Shown here: positions 1-5,075 of the stretch, one piece after another | How the letters are laid out: each line of letters starts with the position of its first letter | How positions within the stretch are numbered: position 1 is the first letter of the stretch | From: Paludibacteraceae bacterium | GTDB taxonomy: Bacteria > Bacteroidota > Bacteroidia > Bacteroidales > Paludibacteraceae | Assembly (NCBI GenBank): GCA_023227695.1 | Contig: JALNVE010000238.1 | Coordinates: 1-5,075 of the forward strand | Direction of reading: 5' to 3' | Length of the DNA: 5,075 bases | The notes under the pieces: generated by a model | Told to the model about the DNA's origin: nothing | Databases searched by the model: none | Seen by the model: only the letters and a program-made list of their open reading frames with translations | Position numbers and translations under genes: made by a program

Positions 1-2257
1 ATAAATTTTTTTCGGCATTCTCACTCAACATAGCATTTTTCACAGAGTCTGGAATAATAACTTCGGCATTCATCACCAGCGTATCCTTTAAATCAGTCTT
101 GCTTGTTTTAATATCCTTCATCATATATTGTGAAGCATAAGTCGAATAAGAAGAATAAGGTTCACTTTTAGCATCAGCTACTTTGGCGTCAATCTCGATT
201 GGAGAGGCTACAGTATCCAAAGTTCCATTCAATTTATAAACGAACCTCTTTACATATCCGTTAACATCTCGAATAGTCTTAGGTAAACCGAGATTATAAT
301 CATAATCTTCTAAATGAGATGTAAAGCCACGAGAGTCTGCTACACCAGTCTGATACTGATTGAATCGTCTATCATATTCATACAGATACACCAATGGATC
401 TTTAGAATCAGATGCATTGTTTTTAGGCATTTCACATTTAATCAAGTTGCCATATTTATCGTATGTCAGTTTATAGGATACAGCATTAGACGCATCTTTA
501 TAACGCTTTAGCACGGTTTCGGTTGAGCTCACGAACATCAACTCTTCCTTGAAAACTAAAGTTCCATTCTCACGAACTGTGAAGCTGCAGTTATCCCTGC
601 CAAAATTACTTTCCTGGGAAATTGAGGTTCCTTCAGAAGGGAAAGAAACAGACTCTATTTTGTAATCAACAGCAGCATTTGATTGATATATAAATAAGAC
701 TTCATCACTCTCCGATCTAAGCTCCACAATATAATTTCTACAATCACTGCGACTATAATTTTTTTTCAAATTAGACTCCCCTTGAACGGAAGTAAACAAC
801 AATTCCTTTTTAACTACACCAGACTCACATTCAAACTGAGGAACTTGGGTATCATAAACACGAACCATAGTTCGCAATGTATCATAGTTCTCTGCTATAT
901 TATAAGTACTGACCTTATCAAAAACCGGAACCAGAATTTTCTTATCATTATCGCCCTCGATCTCTTCTTGTATAACATCGCCCTCAGAATATGAATATCT
1001 ATTCAAGGACAAAGGTCCATCATCATGAAATCCATCATTGATTTTTAGATAGTTCATGACTAAAAATGTATCTTCCTTTACAATTTTATTGCTATAGTTG
1101 ACAGTATAACAAGCACCAAGAGGAGTATGAGCAACCTTTAACTTGTCTGTACGATCAATCTTAAAACTATCGATAACAGATTTGACGCTATCCACATTAT
1201 CTGTAAGGCTCTCGTCCAAATAGATTTTCGACATTTCATTCAATTTGTTAATAAGAGTAGTATCATTATAATACTCAAAAGAATGGACAAAAGATGAACT
1301 TTCAGGAAACATCTGATAAACTTGAATCAAAAGTTTTTTGTCTTCATCGTTAACTGATTTATCTGTCGAGAATGAATATTTACAGTATTCGTCATATCGA
1401 GATGGAGATGGTTCATTCACGTCATCTCTCGTAAAGTCATAATTTTCCTTGGATGTCAAGACCTTAATGTCATGAACAACAGGACCATAATAACTAAAAA
1501 GGACTTTCATGTGAGGAATCATATCATCAGAATAAAGGCAATGAATTGAATCTATACGCACATAATTTCTAGAGACATCAGTATTATTTTCATAGAAATA
1601 TTTTATAGAATCACCCTTATAAGCTGAGTTTTTCAACAAATAAACCTCCGAATTTGAGGTTTTAACAAATGTATAAACAACCTCGTTATACTCTCTAATC
1701 AAAATATTACCATCAGCATCATACTCTAAAGGAGCTGTACATTCCGAACTATTATGATAATAGCGATTTGACCCCCAAGTAAAACTTTCTGAACCACTAT
1801 GAGAAACCAAAATAAACTTACTAGCAGTCCATCCTAAACCAAATATGCCCTCTTCATTCATTTCGCTACTATACCTCAAATCGAAGGAAGCTGACATAGG
1901 ATTTCGTTCGGCAGGTGTTTGAATATGATAATTCAGAACAGCAGAACCATGTGAATTAGACAATGGCGGACGCATTATTTCAATGGCATCAGCCACATTC
2001 TTGGGTGCCAATGCATTCATTTGTGCTTCCGAGAAATGAAATGGCTTCGTCATTTTAGGCTTTCTCATGACACTGTCTACGATTGAAGTCATATCCGGCA
2101 TCTTAATGGGTCCGAAGTCAAAACCGTCCATCACTCCTTTACGTGCAATATCTTCTCTTAAAGATACCTTAGAAGAATGTTGTGCAGTCATAGGATGAAA
2201 TGACACACACAAAAAAAGCAATATATATATTATATACTTCATCTTTGAATCTATCAT
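1..2257 (-). CDS. SpvB/TcaC-like RHS-family exported protein (3' end outside window)
   Basis: The frame is open without a stop from the start to the window edge (752 codons plus one base). Residues below count from the ATG at 2257. A Sec signal peptide (hydrophobic 'YIIYILLFLCVSF', then 'MTA|Q') ends near residue 25. After a Met-rich segment comes an SpvB/TcaC N-terminal module at about 103-150, with 'GSAVLNYHIQTP', 'SFDLRYSS' and 'IFGLGW' matching the family pattern of Tc-toxin B subunits and SpvB. Residues of about 155-590 are beta-rich and divergent. YD/RHS-type repeats follow at about 593-685: 'YDKYGNL', 'YEYDRRFNQY', 'DYNLGLPKTIRDVNG', 'FVYKLNGTLD'. In characterised relatives this architecture forms a hollow beta shell enclosing a C-terminal toxin. 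Whether this protein carries a toxin cannot be seen. An in-frame TGA just upstream limits the start to the ATG at 2257 (overlapping the previous stop) or the ATG at 2242; neither has a Shine-Dalgarno. It is probably translated from the same message as the upstream T9SS protein. Confidence 0.85.
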   Translation of the reverse strand, partial: MIDSKMKYIIYILLFLCVSFHPMTAQHSSKVSLREDIARKGVMDGFDFGPIKMPDMTSIVDSVMRKPKMTKPFHFSEAQMNALAPKNVADAIEIMRPPLSNSHGSAVLNYHIQTPAERNPMSASFDLRYSSEMNEEGIFGLGWTASKFILVSHSGSESFTWGSNRYYHNSSECTAPLEYDADGNILIREYNEVVYTFVKTSNSEVYLLKNSAYKGDSIKYFYENNTDVSRNYVRIDSIHCLYSDDMIPHMKVLFSYYGPVVHDIKVLTSKENYDFTRDDVNEPSPSRYDEYCKYSFSTDKSVNDEDKKLLIQVYQMFPESSSFVHSFEYYNDTTLINKLNEMSKIYLDESLTDNVDSVKSVIDSFKIDRTDKLKVAHTPLGACYTVNYSNKIVKEDTFLVMNYLKINDGFHDDGPLSLNRYSYSEGDVIQEEIEGDNDKKILVPVFDKVSTYNIAENYDTLRTMVRVYDTQVPQFECESGVVKKELLFTSVQGESNLKKNYSRSDCRNYIVELRSESDEVLFIYQSNAAVDYKIESVSFPSEGTSISQESNFGRDNCSFTVRENGTLVFKEELMFVSSTETVLKRYKDASNAVSYKLTYDKYGNLIKCEMPKNNASDSKDPLVYLYEYDRRFNQYQTGVADSRGFTSHLEDYDYNLGLPKTIRDVNGYVKRFVYKLNGTLDTVASPIEIDAKVADAKSEPYSSYSTYASQYMMKDIKTSKTDLKDTLVMNAEVIIPDSVKNAMLSENAEKNL
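203..481 (-). other. YD/RHS-type repeat segment
   Basis: The translated segment carries 'LTYDKYGNLIKCEMP', then 'YLYEYDRRFNQYQTGVADSRG', then 'YDYNLGLPKTIRDVNGYVKRF' and 'YKLNGTLDTVASP'. This matches the order seen in Tc-toxin and SpvB-type proteins: 'YD.fGN', 'Y.YD..F.typ....D..G', 'YDy.fGlp....DvNG', 'Y..D..GrL'. The repeats are few and degenerate, and more may follow beyond the window. Confidence 0.75.
1808..1951 (-). other. SpvB/TcaC-type N-terminal signature module
   Basis: The encoded segment reads 'GSAVLNYHIQTPAERNPMS', then 'ASFDLRYSS', then 'GIFGLGW'. It follows the family pattern G-x-A-x-(L/Y)-x-(I)-x-(T/V)-P-x-x-R ... L-x-Y-(S/N)-S ... (F/L)-G-(L/Y)-G-W. This signature opens SpvB, Tc-toxin B subunits and many RHS proteins. 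It is the strongest single family identifier in this gene. Confidence 0.8.
2183..2257 (-). other. Sec signal peptide of the SpvB/RHS-family protein
   Basis: The N-terminus has lysines at positions 5 and 7 of the longer form, then a run of about 13 hydrophobic residues (YIIYILLFLCVSF), then 'HPMTAQ'. Cleavage by signal peptidase I after 'MTA' is the best fit. The cysteine in the hydrophobic core follows 'LFL', so it is not a lipobox. The protein is therefore expected in the periplasm, or further out if a secretion signal exists at the missing C-terminus. Confidence 0.75.
2240..2257 (-). promoter_or_regulatory. ATGA stop-start overlap with two candidate start codons
   Basis: The TGA stop of the upstream gene (2256-2254) overlaps an ATG (2257-2255) of the downstream frame, the classic ATGA layout for translational coupling. 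A TAG follows the TGA directly in the upstream frame, giving a tandem stop. A second in-frame ATG lies five codons later at 2242 and would give a more typical short signal peptide starting 'MKYIIYILLF'. No purine-rich ribosome binding site precedes either ATG, which is normal for Bacteroidota, where AT-rich unstructured leaders are used. The choice between the two starts is open; I chose the longer form because of the overlap. Confidence 0.6.
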
Positions 2258-5075
2258 TTTACCATAAATTTTTCAGACAATGTTCCAGACTGCGACTTTA
2301 CATTAACAACATAAGCACCTGATTGTTGGAGGAATACAGAATACTTGAATATTCCTTTTTCAAAATCAGACACAAGACTCATACTATTATATTGTGTAAT
2401 TCCAATAGTATTGATGATTTCAATATTTGCCCAATACTCTTTTGGAAGATGTGCTTCTATAGTAATCCAATGCGGGTAATCAGAAGATGGGTATATATAC
2501 AAATTCTTCTCATTCTCACCTTCTCCATTATTATCATCACCTTCATTTCCTTGTCCATCTTCACAATACATTTCAATTGGATAGGTAAACAAATCTACTT
2601 CCTGAAACGATAGATTTTCACCATCTGCATAAACCAGCTGTCTTTCATTTTCTGCAACAGGAGTACAACCTGCAATTGACAACTCTTCAAAATGAAGACG
2701 TTTCACCGTATTTCCTTCTGCAGTCAAGACTGTCCAAAACAGCTGAATATCCATATTCTGAGTCATGTCAAATATTTCAACACCATTCAAAGACACCTTG
2801 ATTCTATTATATCCTGCACCAGCAACAGTAACAATATCTCCATCATTTATCTCATAATAATCAGTTAAATTTACCGTACTGTTTTCCACCTTATATATTT
2901 TCCCATCTTCAATCTGCACACCACAAAGAATATTACTCTGCGGACTGGATGTTAATCCAGAGCGATTAAATGCTTTAGCATCACCTACGGTCCAAGATGC
3001 ACTTAACGCCTGCCTATTATTGAATGATTGCTTCATAGATATCATTTCTGGAGTTTCTGAATGTCCTATTACATTAAATTTATAAACTCCATCAAAAGGT
3101 GTTATATACAAAACATAATCAGCTCGCCAAACGTTATTGATTTCTTCCACATTCCTAGCATTTGGATTTCGGAAATAAGGAGCTCCATTGTCACCTGCAA
3201 GTGTATATGCATAAGTCTGGTCATCAGGGAATGTGATTATAACTTTCCCGTTTGAATTGCTATTATCTCCACTACATGTCGGATGAATTTCCTCAATTAA
3301 ATATTTCTTATCCGCAACACCAACTTCTGGTTCTCCAGAAATTGCAAATGTAAAATATGAAGCACCTGGTTCCCATGCTAAATTCTCAAAAGTTACCTTA
3401 GAACGGGCTCTGTCCTTTGATGACATCCGATATATTTTCAAATCTGCATCTTCCGATTTAAAATCAGCAGTTTTGCTCGTGATTAAATAAATGTTTCCAT
3501 TACTATAAAAGCTTAAAGAATCCTCATAATCATATGACAATTCTACATAATCATTAGGTTCATTATCAGAAACATAGTGAAACTCTTTAACTTCAAATGC
3601 TTTTCCATTTGAGGCAAGCAGAACGTCCCATTCTGTTTTTTCCAGTTTACACTCAATTCGGGTAGATGGAATATTGATTCCATTCTTACGGACAAACAAG
3701 AAAGTGTCTTTTCTTACTACTTCAATCATATCATCTGCCTTGTAAGTCACATTAACAGACTTATTGTCTACAAGCACAGATCCAGCGGCTGTAAATTTGA
3801 ATATATGATTACCAATATTGACTGTCATGTCTCCATTCAACTTCGATGCCACCCAGGAAATTTCGCCATTTCTTAGGAACGCCGGCAAATCTTCAATTTG
3901 AGCATTTTCTTCCGCTGTTACATTTATAGTATAGGATCCTGCAAAGGTCTCCACAACTTCAGCCCCTGACAATTCCAACTTTTTCTGTTCTCCTTGTTCA
4001 TATATATCGCTAAGATTCTCAAATCTCCACAAACGTTTTAAAGGGAAATACATAACAGAATCTTCCGATTGAACGAAATTCACTGCATCAGCAGGCATAG
4101 CAAAAACTGTGTCTTGCCTATTAATCTCAACAGGTTCATCATTATCTGCAAACATCATAAGAGTATTATCCTCAAGAACTCCGAACCTTCCTGCTACCAA
4201 AAGATTTTCATATGCAGACTTGTTAAGGAAACTATTTTTGTAATAAGTATCTTTTAGATAATAAGGTAATTCCCTTTCAGAGGTAGTAACCCATGACTGA
4301 TTGAAATTATATCTATCCAATCTTCCGTATCCACATACCCTTGTAAATTTGGAATCATTTTTCCAAACCACATTATCTAGTAAATAATCAACATCCAGTG
4401 TGATTCCATACTTCAATGCAAGATAAGTTTCTGCTCTTAATCTTGCCGTATCTGTTAAGGCTTTGTCATAAACAAGAAATTCAGGAATGCTCATTTTCCT
4501 ATTAGCCCTCAACTTTTCAGGAAAAGAATCTGTTTCAAAAATTCCAGCCTTTGAGGTAACACCATCTTCATACATACCTCCTATTTTAATCTTGCAGAAT
4601 GAAGATAAAAGACTAGCTCTAGGATTTAAAGACTTCGTATATGACATTATCCTGAGATACTTCTGAGTCTCTTTATTATTTTGAGGATTTGTACCAGAAG
4701 GTTTAGAACCTTTCAAATTCCTATTCTGATAAACAAAAGACCTACGTGTAGAAGACGTTGTATGAATAATTTTGGCTTTTGTGATTGCTGTTTCTTCTTC
4801 ATCCAAACCATTAGATAAGTTCATGACGAAACCGTCTTCTACGTGATCTTCTTCTGAATTGAATCCGTAAACTCCAATAATTGTTGCCTTCTGTAATCCA
4901 GCACCCTCGATTCTCAACAAATAATTATCATTATTATAAAAAGATAGTGAAGGAAAAAAATTGTATGTATAAATATCCGATCTATTATTAACACACTCAT
5001 TACCAGCGGTATTTAAAGTAATACCATTACCATTCAAATCTCTCCAAACATATTTAGAGTCTATTTTATTATCGA
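2254..5075 (-). CDS. T9SS-sorted modular adhesin/lectin-like surface protein (5' end outside window)
   Basis: This is a large extracellular protein, predicted to cross the outer membrane by the type IX secretion system. The frame is open to the window edge (first full codon at 5073; 939 residues plus TGA). A TTG at 5037 is not a credible start, because the residues before it already fit a LamG-type 'YVWRDLNGNG' motif (8-17). Modules, numbered from the edge: LamG/concanavalin A-like region at about 8-195; 'EFLVYDKALT...YLALKYGITLD' at about 196-227, followed by 'LLVAGR' and 'MMFADNDEP' to about 315, the arrangement seen in DUF8202-type T9SS cargo; 'LWRFENL' near 348; jelly-roll-like module 1 at about 402-501; 'YFTFAISGE' near 573; SprB-like module at about 592-674; jelly-roll-like module 2 at about 690-801; acidic linker at 838-856; and the sorting domain at 857-939. 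I see no catalytic motif. Binding to glycans or surfaces is inferred from the modules; the ligand is unknown. The signal peptide must lie upstream of the window. The next gene starts inside its stop codon. Confidence 0.88.
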   Translation of the reverse strand, partial: DNKIDSKYVWRDLNGNGITLNTAGNECVNNRSDIYTYNFFPSLSFYNNDNYLLRIEGAGLQKATIIGVYGFNSEEDHVEDGFVMNLSNGLDEEETAITKAKIIHTTSSTRRSFVYQNRNLKGSKPSGTNPQNNKETQKYLRIMSYTKSLNPRASLLSSFCKIKIGGMYEDGVTSKAGIFETDSFPEKLRANRKMSIPEFLVYDKALTDTARLRAETYLALKYGITLDVDYLLDNVVWKNDSKFTRVCGYGRLDRYNFNQSWVTTSERELPYYLKDTYYKNSFLNKSAYENLLVAGRFGVLEDNTLMMFADNDEPVEINRQDTVFAMPADAVNFVQSEDSVMYFPLKRLWRFENLSDIYEQGEQKKLELSGAEVVETFAGSYTINVTAEENAQIEDLPAFLRNGEISWVASKLNGDMTVNIGNHIFKFTAAGSVLVDNKSVNVTYKADDMIEVVRKDTFLFVRKNGINIPSTRIECKLEKTEWDVLLASNGKAFEVKEFHYVSDNEPNDYVELSYDYEDSLSFYSNGNIYLITSKTADFKSEDADLKIYRMSSKDRARSKVTFENLAWEPGASYFTFAISGEPEVGVADKKYLIEEIHPTCSGDNSNSNGKVIITFPDDQTYAYTLAGDNGAPYFRNPNARNVEEINNVWRADYVLYITPFDGVYKFNVIGHSETPEMISMKQSFNNRQALSASWTVGDAKAFNRSGLTSSPQSNILCGVQIEDGKIYKVENSTVNLTDYYEINDGDIVTVAGAGYNRIKVSLNGVEIFDMTQNMDIQLFWTVLTAEGNTVKRLHFEELSIAGCTPVAENERQLVYADGENLSFQEVDLFTYPIEMYCEDGQGNEGDDNNGEGENEKNLYIYPSSDYPHWITIEAHLPKEYWANIEIINTIGITQYNSMSLVSDFEKGIFKYSVFLQQSGAYVVNVKSQSGTLSEKFMVK
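2257..2505 (-). other. T9SS type A C-terminal sorting domain
   Basis: The last 83 residues begin 'NLYIYPSSDYPHWITIEA', continue through 'ANIEIINTIGITQY' and 'GIFKYSVFLQQSGAYVVNVKS', and end 'EKFMVK'. This is the usual T9SS type A layout: a YPNP-like start, 'v.i.n..G', 'l..G.Y.v.v....g', and a terminal 'KF.v.k'. In known systems the domain directs export across the outer membrane, where it is cut off as the protein is anchored or released. The start is variant (YPSS instead of YPNP). Confidence 0.85.
2506..2562 (-). other. Acidic Gly/Asn/Glu-rich linker
   Basis: Nineteen residues, almost all E, D, G, N or Q with one K at the end, separate the last folded module from the T9SS sorting domain. 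It is probably a flexible spacer exposing the site where the sorting domain is removed. On the plus strand it appears as a pyrimidine-rich stretch of repeated ttc/tcc/atc triplets, which is a by-product of this composition. Confidence 0.7.
2671..3006 (-). repeat. Jelly-roll-like module, copy 2
   Basis: The segment opens 'SASWTVGDAKAFNRSGL', continues 'GVQIEDGKIYKVENSTVNL', 'YEINDGDIVTVAG' and 'IKVSLNGVEIF', and closes 'FWTVLTAEGNTVKRLHFEEL'. Copy 1 closes 'EWDVLLASNGKAFEVKEFHY'. The shared order is a G-x-(I/V) strand, an ND/DD-type turn with 'D.i.V', an 'NG' hairpin, 'W.VL.A..G', and 'vK..hf'. Both copies are probably beta-sandwich domains that could bind carbohydrate; the ligand is unknown. 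Confidence 0.5.
3052..3300 (-). other. SprB-like repeat module (single copy)
   Basis: The encoded segment runs 'IEEIHPTCSGDNSNSNGKVII', then 'YAYTLAG', then 'YVLYITPFDGVYKFNVIG'. It matches the SprB repeat plan: a '.p.C.G...G.i.i' opening, a 'Y.Y' core, then 'l..G.Y...v'. SprB is the T9SS-exported gliding adhesin of flavobacteria. Here there is only one copy, set between other modules, so it indicates an adhesin-type structural role rather than motility. Confidence 0.55.
3571..3870 (-). repeat. Jelly-roll-like module, copy 1
   Basis: This module reads 'GEISWVASKLNGDM', then 'GSVLVDNKSVNVTYKADDMIEV', then 'LFVRKNGINI', then 'EWDVLLASNGKAFEVKEFHYVS'. It has the pattern of the beta-sandwich modules often found in T9SS cargo ('G.v.v.e.g......y..gD.i.i.r....v...kNG'). 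It shares its closing pattern with copy 2 at 2671-3006. The duplication is at the protein level only; no direct DNA repeat is evident. Confidence 0.5.

Noticed and set aside
314..994. Short open frames on the plus strand (314-511 and 782-994)
   Set aside because: They lie opposite the continuous SpvB/RHS coding frame, show no recognisable domain, and are what AT-rich antisense sequence gives by chance.
1698..1727. 'YDADGNILIREY' as an early RHS repeat
   Set aside because: It resembles a YD unit, but it is alone and lies soon after the SpvB signature, where such strands occur in the family without being part of the RHS array.
2207..2209. Cysteine in the signal peptide core as a lipoprotein site
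   Set aside because: The residues before it are L-F-L; a lipobox needs G, A or S just before the cysteine. The 'MTA|Q' site further on fits signal peptidase I.
2219..2237. AT-dinucleotide tract as a promoter or replication element
   Set aside because: It lies inside the signal peptide coding region, where ATA and TAT codons encode the Ile/Tyr-rich core. That fully explains it.
2323..4257. Short plus-strand open frames opposite the T9SS protein (2323-2613, 3061-3255, 4069-4257)
   Set aside because: They are antisense to a well-supported gene whose modules span them. Their hydrophobic Ile/Phe-rich products are typical antisense shadows.
5035..5037. TTG as the start codon of the T9SS protein
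   Set aside because: The frame stays open to the window edge, and the residues before the TTG belong to a recognisable LamG-type motif (YVWRDLNGNG). There is also no signal peptide after it, which a T9SS cargo protein needs.

Overview
The window looks like part of a Bacteroidota chromosome, most likely from the Bacteroidales (Prevotella/Bacteroides-like). The support is a type IX secretion (T9SS) C-terminal sorting domain, a SprB-like adhesin module, AT-rich coding sequence, and no Shine-Dalgarno motif at the one visible gene start. I cannot assign a genus from this sequence.

The window is almost entirely coding, on the minus strand, and consists of two large genes that both run off its edges. 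The upstream gene (5075 down to 2254) has lost its 5' end. It encodes at least 939 residues of a modular surface or secreted protein. In order these are a LamG/concanavalin-like region, a linker module of the 'YLALKYGITL' type common in T9SS cargo, two copies of a jelly-roll-like module on either side of a SprB-like module, an acidic Gly/Asn/Glu linker, and a T9SS type A sorting domain.

The downstream gene (2257 down to 1) overlaps the first by four bases (ATGA) and has lost its 3' end. Its reading frame stays open from the start to the window edge, at least 752 codons. It encodes a Sec-exported protein with an SpvB/TcaC-type N-terminal module (FGLGW signature), a long divergent beta-rich middle, and YD/RHS-type repeats. 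It therefore belongs to the broad SpvB/Tc-toxin/RHS family, and its C-terminus, which normally determines function, is outside the window.

The overlap, shared strand and lack of any terminator between them indicate co-transcription and probably translational coupling. A reasonable inference is that a T9SS-displayed, lectin-like adhesin is produced together with an exported RHS-family shell or toxin-like protein. The sequence suggests this pairing but does not prove that the two work together. I found no RNA genes, CRISPR arrays, mobile elements, or genes on the plus strand.
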